From NCBI GenBank assembly GCA_025992705.1, contig DAJPGJ010000001.1, positions 248,001 to 312,000 of the forward strand: DNA of 64,000 nt. The letters are read 5' to 3'. Under the pieces are notes generated by a model that saw only the letters and a program-made list of their open reading frames with translations, made no database searches and was not told the DNA's origin. Both the position numbers and the translations under genes were made by a program. Source of the DNA: Coriobacteriaceae bacterium (GTDB taxonomy: Bacteria; Actinomycetota; Coriobacteriia; Coriobacteriales; QAMH01). Below, one piece after another: positions 51,180 to 59,669 of this stretch (the stretch's first letter is position 1; each line of letters starts with the position of its first letter).

Positions 51180-51224
51180 AATAAACGCCCCGGCGGCGAC
51201 TCGGCCCACGCCGGGGCGTTTATT
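51180..51224 (-). terminator. Strong hairpin after tRNA-Ile
   Basis: Perfect 16-base arms AATAAACGCCCCGGCG / CGCCGGGGCGTTTATT around a 13-base loop, immediately 3' of tRNA-Ile. T-rich end on the minus strand. Confidence 0.8.
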
Positions 51225-51232
51225 ACCTAGAA

Positions 51233-51309
51233 TGGTGGGCCTTACAAGATTCGAACTTGTGACCTCACGATTATCAGTCGTGCGCTCTAGCCAACTGAGC
51301 TAAAGGCCC
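51233..51309 (-). tRNA. tRNA-Ile (anticodon GAT)
   Basis: A 77-nt cloverleaf with encoded CCA. Acceptor GGGCCTT/AAGGCCC, D-arm TAGCTCAGTTGGCTAGAGC, anticodon loop CTGATAA, T-arm ACAAGTTCGAATCTTGT. It lies downstream of gyrA, with no rRNA genes nearby. Confidence 0.97.
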
Positions 51310-51423
51310 GCGCAAATACGCGAGCATGTATACTGCCACAATCTTAGTTCCTTGGGAAGCGAATATTCGAGAAAGTTCTCCTCGTTTCCGCGGAAGTGCC
51401 CCACAAACGACACGAGCGGCCCC

Positions 51424-51456
51424 TATGAGACAGCGTGCCTGGCACGCTGTCTCATA
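51424..51456. repeat. Family-2 perfect palindrome after gyrA
   Basis: TATGAGACAGCGTGCC T GGCACGCTGTCTCATA, 16-base perfect arms, 20 bp beyond the gyrA stop; could also act as its terminator. Confidence 0.95.
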
Positions 51457-51475
51457 TCCTAGTCACTTGCGGCTA

Positions 51476-54187
51476 CTAGTCGGTGGTGTCGATCTCGTCT
51501 TCGTCGATGTCGTCTTCCACGTCGGCGGGGACTTCGGTCTTCATCTGGCCGGAGATTTCCTCAGTGAGAAGCTCGGTTTGGCCTTCGATGATCTCCTTCT
51601 TCTTTTTCTTGCCGCCGGCCACGCGTGCAACTGCCACGACGCGGTCGGAATCGTCGACGTTCATGACCTTGACGCCCTGGGTGGCACGCGAAAGCTCGGA
51701 GATGTCGCCCGCCTTCACGCGGATCACGACGCCTTCCTCGGACACGATCATCATCTCGTGCTTCTCGTTGATGATCTTCATCGCGGCGATCTTGCCCTTC
51801 TTGTCGGTCATCTTGATCGTCGACATGCCGCCACCACCGCGATGATGCTCGGTGTACTCGGTGACCTTGGTGCGCTTGCCGTAGCCGCGCTCGGTGATGA
51901 CGAAGAGGTCGCTATCGTCAGGCGCGATCTCCATGCCAAGCACGCGGTCGCCGCCCTTGACGTCGATGCGAATGCCATGGACGCCCGTGGTGTCGCGACC
52001 CATGGGGCGCGCTTCGGACTCGTCGAAGCGTATGGCCTTGCCAGCGCTGCTGACCATCATGACCTTCATGCCGGGAGCCACGCGGCGCACGGCGATGAGT
52101 TCGTCGCCATCGCGCAGGTTGATGGCGATGAGGCCGTTGGAGCGCACGTTCTTATACGCGTCGAAGGCCGTCTTCTTGACCATGCCGTGTGCGGTCGCGA
52201 AGAGCAGATACTCGTCGGCGGGGAAGTCACGCGTGTTGATGACGGTCGCGACCTTCTCGTCATCCTCGATGGGAAGCAGGTTGACGACAGGCGTGCCCTT
52301 GGCCTGGCGGCTGCCAAGCGGAATCTGATGCACCTTCTGGCGATATACCTTGCCCTTGCTCGTGAAGAAGAGCATGTAATCGTGCGTCGATGCGATGAAG
52401 AGCTGCTCGACGAAGTCGTTCTCCTTGAGCTTCACGCCGCTCATGCCCTTGCCACCGCGCTTCTGCTGGCGGTACGTGGCCACCGGCAGGCGCTTGATGT
52501 AGCCGCTGCGGGTGATGGTGACGACCATGTCCTCGTCGGCAATAAGATCCTCGATGTCGAGGTCACGCGCCTCGTCGGCGATCTCGGTACGGCGCTTGTC
52601 GCCATAGCGGCGCTTGATCTCGAGCATCTCGTCGCGAATGATCTCTTTGACGAGGTTCTCGTCACCCAGGACGCGCTTGTAGTAGGCGATCTTCTCGCGC
52701 AGCTCGGCGAGCTCGGTCTCGATCTTCTCGCGCTCGAGGCCGGTCAGACGACGCAGGCGCATCTCGAGGATGTGGTTGGATTGCACCTCGGAGAGGCCGA
52801 AGCGCTCGATCAACTTGGCGCGGGCCTCGGCGTCATCGCGCGAGGAGCGGATGATGGAGATGACCTCGTCGATGTTGTCGAGAGCGATGACGAGACCCTC
52901 GAGGATGTGGGCGCGCTCCTCGGCCTTGCGCAGTTCGTAGCGCGTGCGACGCTGGATGACGTCGACCTGGTGGTCGATGTAGTTGTAGAGCATGTCCTTG
53001 AGGCTCAGGATATGCGGCACGCCGTTGACCAAGGCAAGGTTGTTGATGCCAAAGCCCGTTTGCAGTTGCGTGTGCTTGTAGAGCTTGTTGAGCACGACCT
53101 GCGGTTCCTCGCCGCGCTTGAGGTCGATGACGATGCGCATGCCCTTGCGGTCCGACTCGTCGTTGAGTCCGGAAATCTCCGTGACCGTCTTCTGCTTGAC
53201 CAGGTCGGCGATCTTCTCGATGAGCTTGGCCTTGTTGACCTGGTACGGAATCTCGGTCACGACGATGCGGTTGCGACCCGAGGTGCTCTTCTCGACGTGG
53301 GCCTTGGCGCGGATGGTAATCGAGCCGTGACCGGTCTCGTACGCCTCGCGGATACCGGCTCGGCCCATGATGGTCGCACCGGTCGGGAAGTCCGGGCCGG
53401 GCATGATCTGCAGCAGCTCGTCGAGTGAGATGTCGGGGTTTTCCATGACGGCGATGGTCGCGTCGATGGCCTCACCGAGGTTATGCGGCGGGATGTTCGT
53501 CGCCATGCCGACGGCGATGCCGGCGGAACCGTTGACGAGCAGGTTCGGGAAGCGTGCGGGGAGCACCTTGGGCTCCTGCATCGACTCGTCGTAGTTGGGC
53601 TGCCAATCGACGGTCTCCTTCTCGAGGTCGGCGAGTAGCTCCATGGCCGGCTTGTTCAGGCGCGCCTCGGTATAACGCATGGCTGCGGCGGAATCACCAT
53701 CGATGGAACCGAAGTTACCATGACCATCGATGAGCGGCACGCGCATCGAGAAGTCCTGGGCCAGACGCACGAGCGTGTCGTAGATGGCCGCGTCACCGTG
53801 CGGGTGATATTTACCCATGCAGTCACCGACGGGGCGGGCGCACTTGACGTGAGGCTTGTTGGGCGTGATGCCGCTCTCGCTCATTGCGTAGAGGATGCGG
53901 CGATGGACGGGCTTGAGGCCATCGCGCACGTCAGGAAGCGCGCGGGCCACGATGACCGACATCGAGTACTCGAGGAACGACGTGCGCATCTCGCGCGCGA
54001 AGTCGGTCTCGGAAACCTTGCCGACGTTGATGTCGAGCGTTCCGATGCCGTGATTGATCTTGGCTTCGAGGCTTTCCTCCTGCTCGCCTGCTTCGTCATC
54101 CTCAATTATGGTCGCCTCAACCTCGGTGAATTCGTCATCACCCATGAGGGATTCCTGGTTATCGTTGTTGAAGATATCGTCTGCCAT
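51476..54187 (-). CDS. gyrA: DNA gyrase subunit A
   Basis: Breakage-reunion subunit of gyrase, 903 aa. DGLKPVHRRILYAM, HPHGDAAIYDTLVRLAQDF, catalytic Tyr in MRYTEARL, GyrA-box KRGGKGMSG, and an acidic C-terminal tail. The residue matching E. coli Ser83 is Ala (GDAAIYD), as in mycobacteria; Asp87 is kept. It follows gyrB by 13 bases. Confidence 0.97.
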   Translation of the reverse strand: MADDIFNNDNQESLMGDDEFTEVEATIIEDDEAGEQEESLEAKINHGIGTLDINVGKVSETDFAREMRTSFLEYSMSVIVARALPDVRDGLKPVHRRILYAMSESGITPNKPHVKCARPVGDCMGKYHPHGDAAIYDTLVRLAQDFSMRVPLIDGHGNFGSIDGDSAAAMRYTEARLNKPAMELLADLEKETVDWQPNYDESMQEPKVLPARFPNLLVNGSAGIAVGMATNIPPHNLGEAIDATIAVMENPDISLDELLQIMPGPDFPTGATIMGRAGIREAYETGHGSITIRAKAHVEKSTSGRNRIVVTEIPYQVNKAKLIEKIADLVKQKTVTEISGLNDESDRKGMRIVIDLKRGEEPQVVLNKLYKHTQLQTGFGINNLALVNGVPHILSLKDMLYNYIDHQVDVIQRRTRYELRKAEERAHILEGLVIALDNIDEVISIIRSSRDDAEARAKLIERFGLSEVQSNHILEMRLRRLTGLEREKIETELAELREKIAYYKRVLGDENLVKEIIRDEMLEIKRRYGDKRRTEIADEARDLDIEDLIADEDMVVTITRSGYIKRLPVATYRQQKRGGKGMSGVKLKENDFVEQLFIASTHDYMLFFTSKGKVYRQKVHQIPLGSRQAKGTPVVNLLPIEDDEKVATVINTRDFPADEYLLFATAHGMVKKTAFDAYKNVRSNGLIAINLRDGDELIAVRRVAPGMKVMMVSSAGKAIRFDESEARPMGRDTTGVHGIRIDVKGGDRVLGMEIAPDDSDLFVITERGYGKRTKVTEYTEHHRGGGGMSTIKMTDKKGKIAAMKIINEKHEMMIVSEEGVVIRVKAGDISELSRATQGVKVMNVDDSDRVVAVARVAGGKKKKKEIIEGQTELLTEEISGQMKTEVPADVEDDIDEDEIDTTD

Positions 54188-54200
54188 TGTTCATCCCTCC

Positions 54201-56138
54201 TTAGATGTCGAGGAAGCGTTCGTCGATATCGGCCGCATGTTCCGTGATGAAGGTGCGGCGGCACTCGACGTCGTTTCCCATAAGTTCGTTGACAACGCGG
54301 TCAACCTCGGTCATGTCGGAAATCTCGACCTGTCGCAGCGTACGGCGCTCGGGATCCATGGTGGTCTCCCAGAGCTGCTCGGGATCCATCTCGCCGAGAC
54401 CCTTGTAGCGCTGGACATCGTATTTCTCGGGATTGTCGAGGTTGTTCATGCACTCCTTGAGTGCCTCGTCGTTGTAGAGGTACTGGATGACCTTGCCGGT
54501 ACGCGAATTCTTCTTCTTGAGACCGTAGAGCGGCGGACATGCGATGTAGATGTAACCGCGCTTGATGAGCTCGGGCATGAAGCGGAAGAAGAAGGTGAGC
54601 AGCAGGATGGCGATATGCGCGCCGTCGACATCGGCATCGGTCATGATGATGATGCGATGGTAGCGTGCCTTGTCGGCGTCGAATCCCTCGCCATAGCCCG
54701 TGCCGATGGCCGTGATGAGCGAGTTGATGGTGTCCGAGGACAACGCACGATGCTCCTGCACGCGCTCGACGTTGAGGATCTTGCCGCGCAGGGGAAGAAT
54801 GGCCTGGTAGCTGCGCTCACGCGCCTGCTTGGCCGAGCCACCTGCGGAGTCACCCTCGACGATGTAGAGCTCGGTGAGCGCTGGGTCGCGCACGGAACAA
54901 TCTGCGAGCTTGCCGGGGAGTCCGGCGCCTTCGAGCGCACCCTTGCGGCGCGTGAGATCACGGGCCTTGCGGGCGGCGGCGCGGGCCTTGCCAGCCTGGA
55001 TGGCCTTTTGCACGATCATCTTCGCCGGCTTGGGGTTCTCGTCAAGATATTCGGCGAGACCCTTGTTGACGGCACCGATGACAAGACCGCGCACCTCGGG
55101 ATTGCCGAGTTTGGCCTTGGTCTGACCTTCGAACTGCGGCTCGTGCAAGCGCACGGAGATGACGGCGGAGAGACCTTCGCGACAATCCTCACCGGAGAGG
55201 TTCTCGTCCTTCTCCTTGAGAAGGTTCTTCTTGCGCGCGTATTCGTTGATGGTCTTGGTCAGCGCCGTGCGGAAGCCCTCGAGATGCGTACCACCATCGG
55301 TCGTGTCGATGTTGTTGGCAAACGAGCGAACGTTCTCGGAGTAGGTCTCGGTCCATTGCATGGAGATCTCGACCTCGCCGGCCTCGCTTTCGGCTTCGAA
55401 GTACACGGGCTTGTCATTGAGGGCGGTCTTTCCTTCGTTCATGTACTTGACGAAGTCGATGATGCCACCCTTATACTGGAAGATCTCGGTTTTGGGCTCT
55501 TCGCCGCGGGCATCGCAGAAGACGATCTTGAGACCCTTGTTGAGGAAGGCCGTCTGGCGGAAGTGGATGCGCAGCGTCTCGTAATCGAACTCGACGGTCT
55601 GGAAAATCTCCGGATCGGGCCAGAAGGTGATGGTCGTGCCGGTTTTCTCGGTCTTGCCGACCTCGATGATCTTCTGAACGGTCTTGCCACGTGAAAACTC
55701 CATCTCCCAGATGGCACCATCGCGCTTGACCTGCGCGACGACCTTCGAGGAGAGGGCATTGACGACGGAAACGCCGACGCCGTGCAGACCACCGGAAACC
55801 TTATAGCCGCTGCCGCCGAACTTGCCGCCGGCATTGAGGATGGTGAGAACGACCTCAAGCGTCGACATGTTCTTGCGCTTGGGGTGCTCCTCGACGGGGA
55901 TGCCACGGCCGTCATCGACGACGGTGCAGGATCCATCCTCATTGAGAGTTACGTCAATCTGGTTGCAAAAACCGGCAAGTGCCTCGTCGACGGAGTTATC
56001 GACAACCTCGTAGACGAGGTGATGCAGGCCCTTGGGGCCCGTCGAGCCGATGTACATGCCGGGACGCTTGCGGACATGCTCCAGACCTTCGAGAATCTGG
56101 ATGTCTTGTGCGCCGTAGCTGGTTTCTTGCTCAGCCAT
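54201..56138 (-). CDS. gyrB: DNA gyrase subunit B
   Basis: ATPase subunit, about 645 aa. GHKL fold with EVVDNSVDEALAGFCN, DDGRGIPVEEHPK and GLHGVGVSVVNALS. Toprim with EGDSAGGSAKQARERSYQAILPLRGK and DADVDGAHI, and a C-terminal QRYKGLGEMDPEQLWETTMDP. The second ATG (56138) has better AGGAG spacing than the first at 56141. Confidence 0.97.
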   Translation of the reverse strand: MAEQETSYGAQDIQILEGLEHVRKRPGMYIGSTGPKGLHHLVYEVVDNSVDEALAGFCNQIDVTLNEDGSCTVVDDGRGIPVEEHPKRKNMSTLEVVLTILNAGGKFGGSGYKVSGGLHGVGVSVVNALSSKVVAQVKRDGAIWEMEFSRGKTVQKIIEVGKTEKTGTTITFWPDPEIFQTVEFDYETLRIHFRQTAFLNKGLKIVFCDARGEEPKTEIFQYKGGIIDFVKYMNEGKTALNDKPVYFEAESEAGEVEISMQWTETYSENVRSFANNIDTTDGGTHLEGFRTALTKTINEYARKKNLLKEKDENLSGEDCREGLSAVISVRLHEPQFEGQTKAKLGNPEVRGLVIGAVNKGLAEYLDENPKPAKMIVQKAIQAGKARAAARKARDLTRRKGALEGAGLPGKLADCSVRDPALTELYIVEGDSAGGSAKQARERSYQAILPLRGKILNVERVQEHRALSSDTINSLITAIGTGYGEGFDADKARYHRIIIMTDADVDGAHIAILLLTFFFRFMPELIKRGYIYIACPPLYGLKKKNSRTGKVIQYLYNDEALKECMNNLDNPEKYDVQRYKGLGEMDPEQLWETTMDPERRTLRQVEISDMTEVDRVVNELMGNDVECRRTFITEHAADIDERFLDI

Positions 56139-56234
56139 CATTCTCCTAACACTACAGGAAGCGCACCATACGGTACGCTTCCACCATTGTCATGAATGCT
56201 CGGCACATTCTAGTGCATTTATCAGGTGATTTTA

Positions 56235-56264
56235 CCTTAAAACACAATATTTTGTGTTTTAAGG
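56235..56264. promoter_or_regulatory. AT-rich palindrome upstream of gyrB
   Basis: CCTTAAAACACAA TATT TTGTGTTTTAAGG, perfect 13-base arms, 97 bp before gyrB. It may be an operator, a supercoil-sensitive cruciform or a terminator. The 56139-56446 gap holds nothing else except repeats. Confidence 0.6.
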
Positions 56265-56372
56265 GCTTTTCGGCTCCATGTATGGGGGTAACCACCAAAT
56301 TCAGTGTTCCAAGGCTTGAAATGGCTTAAATTGCTTTGTCGTGGGTAGTGGAAGATATAGGAAATCATGGGA

Positions 56373-56407
56373 ACCAGACAAAAGTCGCCGGGGCGGATCT
56401 GTCTGGT
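56373..56407. repeat. Family-3 repeat between dciA and gyrB
   Basis: ACCAGACAAAAGTCGCCGG then GGCGGATCTGTCTGGT. Confidence 0.9.
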
Positions 56408-56415
56408 CAAGAATA

Positions 56416-56444
56416 TGAGACAGTTGCTCTGAGCAACTGTCTCA
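56416..56444. repeat. Family-2-like perfect hairpin after dciA
   Basis: TGAGACAGTTGCTC T GAGCAACTGTCTCA, 14-base perfect arms, ending two bases before the dciA stop and followed by TTTT on the plus strand. Confidence 0.93.
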
Positions 56445-56446
56445 TT

Positions 56447-57025
56447 TTATGCCGGGCGTTGGTTCCTGAAGCTATCGACGCCCTTTTGCCACTCGAGGTT
56501 TGCCTTGGCGGCGGCATAGGCGGTATCGCGAAGCTGGTCATTCTCGATGTGGGAGAGTGCTTCTTCGAGACCCGAGAGCTCTTCTTCGTCGAGCGCGACA
56601 GGCTGGGCCTTGCGATAATCTTCATCCTCGGCTTCGAGGAGCTGGAGCGTCGTAAGACGGCGATCGCGGGCGGCATACTGCTCCTTCGAGACCTTAAAGG
56701 TGAGCTTCTCGACTTGCTCGGCCTTTCTCATGACATTGGAAGGCTCATCGGCATCTTTGTTGAGCTCTATGTTGAGGTTGAGGCGCAGGAGTTCTGACTG
56801 CATGTTGAGCTCTGTCGCCCAAATAGAGCTGTCGACGTATACGATGACTTCGCTCGCAGCGGTATTGGGTACGACGAAAACGGCAGTGACATGCTCGGCA
56901 ATGCGCTTGTCGACGGATAGGTTCCAGGCGCGTTTTACGCGCGCCGTCGCGGAAAGGTCGGGGTTGTTACGCTGGAGGGAACGGACGACTCCCTCTATTT
57001 CCGAACCGATGTCATACCCCGTCAT
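56447..57025 (-). CDS. dciA: DUF721/DciA-family protein
   Basis: A 192-aa protein between recF and gyrB, the standard place for DciA in actinobacteria; DciA helps load the replicative helicase in species lacking DnaC/DnaI. Visible are a KH-like N-terminal half (ARVKRAWNLSVDKRIAEHVTAVFV, IVYVDSSIWATELNMQSELL) and a charged helical C-terminus longer than usual. Start at 57025; the frame extends to 57043. Confidence 0.83.
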   Translation of the reverse strand: MTGYDIGSEIEGVVRSLQRNNPDLSATARVKRAWNLSVDKRIAEHVTAVFVVPNTAASEVIVYVDSSIWATELNMQSELLRLNLNIELNKDADEPSNVMRKAEQVEKLTFKVSKEQYAARDRRLTTLQLLEAEDEDYRKAQPVALDEEELSGLEEALSHIENDQLRDTAYAAAKANLEWQKGVDSFRNQRPA

Positions 57026-57155
57026 CACACACCCCCATGCCATGTTTATGTTCGTTTAGGTGCTTGGTTCACTATAACGCATCAAAGGGTGCTGCATCGG
57101 TGGAGATTTCTCGACTGTGGTTAGGGGGCGATCCTTGTCTTGTCCGACCGCTTTC

Positions 57156-58322
57156 TCACCGGTATTCGTGGCGCGTGCCCTCAATAGGCACGCGCACGAT
57201 GGTGGCGTGATCGAGAATGTCAGGGGAAAAGTAGTCAAGGTTTGTCGTGGTGATGAAGGTCTGGACGTTTTTCTCGATGAAGGCCGTAAGGGCGTTGCGA
57301 TGTTTCTCGTCGAGTTCGGACATGACATCGTCGAGGAGAAGGACGGGTTCAGTTCCCATAAGCTCGTTGACAAGCTCGACACAAGCGAGTTTCATCACGA
57401 GAACGATTGTGCGCTGTTGCCCTTGGGAAGCAAAAAGGCGGGCGTTTCTCTCATTGATGAAGAAGGCCATCTCGTCCTTGTGGGGACCTACGAGCGATAT
57501 CCCACGACGAAGCTCCGCCTCTGCCAGGGATTGCGATTGCTTGAGGAGCTCTCTCTGGAGCTCCTCAAGGGTAAGGGCCGATGAGTCGTCCCCAGGTTCG
57601 TACTGGTCGATGTCGCCGATCTGGCGTTGTTCGCTATCAAAACGTTCCCATGAAGGGATGTAACGTGCCGCAAGGCGCTCTTGGGGCACAACGTCGCCAT
57701 AAATTGTGGTCATTCGTGCAAAAAGGCGATCAAAAAGCCGCCAGCGGGCAAGGCAAAGACGTGCGCCGTGAACGGAGAAGGACTCGTCCCAGGAATCGAA
57801 GAGCGACCCCTCGTGTATGCCCTCTTTCAAGAGGAGATTTCTCTGTTTGAGTGCTTGCTGATAGTCGCTCTTGAGCGAGGAGTAGTTTTTCGAAAGCTGC
57901 ACGGCAAGGGCGTCGATGGCATCGCGGCGACGGGCAGAGGATGCCTTGATGAGCTGAAGATCATCGGGAATGAACAACACGCAGGGAAGGGAACCGCGAA
58001 TTGCCGCAGGTGTTTTCTTCTTCCCATTGACTTCGTAGAGATGGTCGTTTTCGGATACGACAAGGCGATGCTCGAGGTGTCGCTTGTCTTCCTCTAGGTG
58101 GATGAGAGCGTAACCTTGTCGATTGTCCCAGGAAACGAGCTCCGTCCACGAGGGCTTGCGAAAGGATGATGCGGAGGTGAGGAGCTGGATTGCCTCGATG
58201 ACGTTCGTCTTGCCAACGGCATTTGGCCCCACGATGATGACGAGATTGCCCAGCTCATCAAGGGACAGGTGCTTATACCCTCGTATGTTGTCGAGGGTGA
58301 TGCTTGTGATCTTGAGCGCCAT
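57156..58322 (-). CDS. recF: DNA replication and repair protein RecF
   Basis: SMC-like ATPase that loads RecA at gaps. Walker A IIVGPNAVGKTNVIEAIQ, the N-terminal LDNIRGYKHLSL, signature FASQGQQRTIVLVMKLA and Walker B PVLLLDDVMSELD. 388 aa. Follows dnaN by 21 bases. A truncated family-4 motif (57104-57119) lies after it. Confidence 0.95.
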   Translation of the reverse strand: MALKITSITLDNIRGYKHLSLDELGNLVIIVGPNAVGKTNVIEAIQLLTSASSFRKPSWTELVSWDNRQGYALIHLEEDKRHLEHRLVVSENDHLYEVNGKKKTPAAIRGSLPCVLFIPDDLQLIKASSARRRDAIDALAVQLSKNYSSLKSDYQQALKQRNLLLKEGIHEGSLFDSWDESFSVHGARLCLARWRLFDRLFARMTTIYGDVVPQERLAARYIPSWERFDSEQRQIGDIDQYEPGDDSSALTLEELQRELLKQSQSLAEAELRRGISLVGPHKDEMAFFINERNARLFASQGQQRTIVLVMKLACVELVNELMGTEPVLLLDDVMSELDEKHRNALTAFIEKNVQTFITTTNLDYFSPDILDHATIVRVPIEGTRHEYR

Positions 58323-58343
58323 CGTGCGAGTGAAGACCAGTCG

Positions 58344-59444
58344 CTAGTTCAGGCGGACGGGCATGGCGAGGTACAGGAAGTCTTCCTTGTCGACGCTCTT
58401 GAGGATGCCGGGCTTGAGTGAGGACTGCAGCTCGATAAGCACGTCGCCCTTGATCATATTGAGTCCGTCGAGGATGTACTGGTGGTTGAAGGCGATCTCC
58501 ATGCTCGGGCCATCTACCTCGGCACCGACGACCTCGGATGCCCCACCGACATCTGCGGTGTTGGCGGAGATGGTGACGTTTTGACCCTCGGCAGAGAATT
58601 GGAACCTGATGGGGGTGTGGGACTGCGCGAGGATTGCGACGCGCTTGATGGCGGTGATGAGCGCCTGCGAATCCGCCTGAATCGACACCTCGTGATCGGC
58701 GGGAATGAGCTGCTTGTAATTGGGGTAGGTACCCTCGATTTTTCGGCTCACGAAGATCGTCTCGCCGAAGGTGATGAGAACCTGGTTTTCGGAGAATCCG
58801 ACCGAGACGGAATCACTCGAGAGGGCCAGACGGCAGACCTCATCGAAGGTCTTACCGGGGATGATGGCGGAGAAATCGTTGACGTCGGAGTTGGGAACGG
58901 GAATCTCCGCCACGGCAAGGCGGTACGAGTCCGTTGCGGCGAGCGTCACGACACCGTCTTTGACGGCGAAGAAGATACCGGTGAGGATGATGCGAGACTC
59001 GTCGCGCGAGACTGCCTTGCCAACGCAGCGCACGGCATCGGCAAGCTCTGCGGGAGGAAGCACGATGGTTGTCGAAGGATTGACCTGCGGGAAGTAGGGG
59101 AAATCCGCAGGATTGAGTGCGGAGAGTGTGAAGGACGAGTCGAGGCAGGTGATGTGTGCCTGCTCGTCTTGGGTGCTGACCTCGATAGATGCGTCGGGGA
59201 GGCTCTTGACGATGTCTGCAAGTAGCTTACCGGGGATGACGCAACGGCCGGGCTCCTCGATGTTTGCGTTGGTGGCGTGTTTGATCGAGATTTCGAGATC
59301 GGTCGTCTGGAAGACGAGTTTGCCCTGGTCGGTGGTCTCGAGCAGGATGCCCGAGAGGATGGGAAGTGTTGACCGCGACGACATGCCCTTTGATACGATG
59401 TTAATGGCGTTCAGAAGGTCGTCCTTTGAGATTCTGAATTTCAC
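58344..59444 (-). CDS. dnaN: DNA polymerase III beta clamp
   Basis: Sliding clamp of 366 aa with three repeated domains. MKFRISKDDLLNAINIVSKG, LPILSGILLET, GKLLADIVKSLPD and the C-terminal LYLAMPVRLN are typical. GTG start with GGGGAGAG upstream. Confidence 0.96.
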   Translation of the reverse strand: MKFRISKDDLLNAINIVSKGMSSRSTLPILSGILLETTDQGKLVFQTTDLEISIKHATNANIEEPGRCVIPGKLLADIVKSLPDASIEVSTQDEQAHITCLDSSFTLSALNPADFPYFPQVNPSTTIVLPPAELADAVRCVGKAVSRDESRIILTGIFFAVKDGVVTLAATDSYRLAVAEIPVPNSDVNDFSAIIPGKTFDEVCRLALSSDSVSVGFSENQVLITFGETIFVSRKIEGTYPNYKQLIPADHEVSIQADSQALITAIKRVAILAQSHTPIRFQFSAEGQNVTISANTADVGGASEVVGAEVDGPSMEIAFNHQYILDGLNMIKGDVLIELQSSLKPGILKSVDKEDFLYLAMPVRLN

Positions 59445-59669
59445 GTTTTCTCTCCCCTATTATTATTAGTTCTTATTTATATATATCTAATAATCATAAT
59501 AAGACAGGTGAATTAGTGGAAAACTTCTTTTCTACCAGTTCAGCCCCTCTTTTCCGATTGACGTTTCTTGTCGAAAACCGATTACGTTATCAACAGACAT
59601 TTTAGCGGGTAAAACTTATCAAGAGTTCCTCAACCTTCTATTCACTGGTTTTCTACGGGGTTATCCACG
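59445..59669. promoter_or_regulatory. dnaA-dnaN intergenic region with DnaA-box-like sites
   Basis: An AT-rich 225-bp gap. It has TTATCAACA (59587-59595), TTATCCACG (59661-59669) and an AGTGGAAAA near 59515. It may hold the dnaN promoter and secondary DnaA binding sites. Confidence 0.6.

Noticed and set aside
51326..53428. 700-codon plus-strand open frame opposite gyrA
   Set aside because: The shadow of gyrA; it crosses the tRNA-side palindrome and has no family features.
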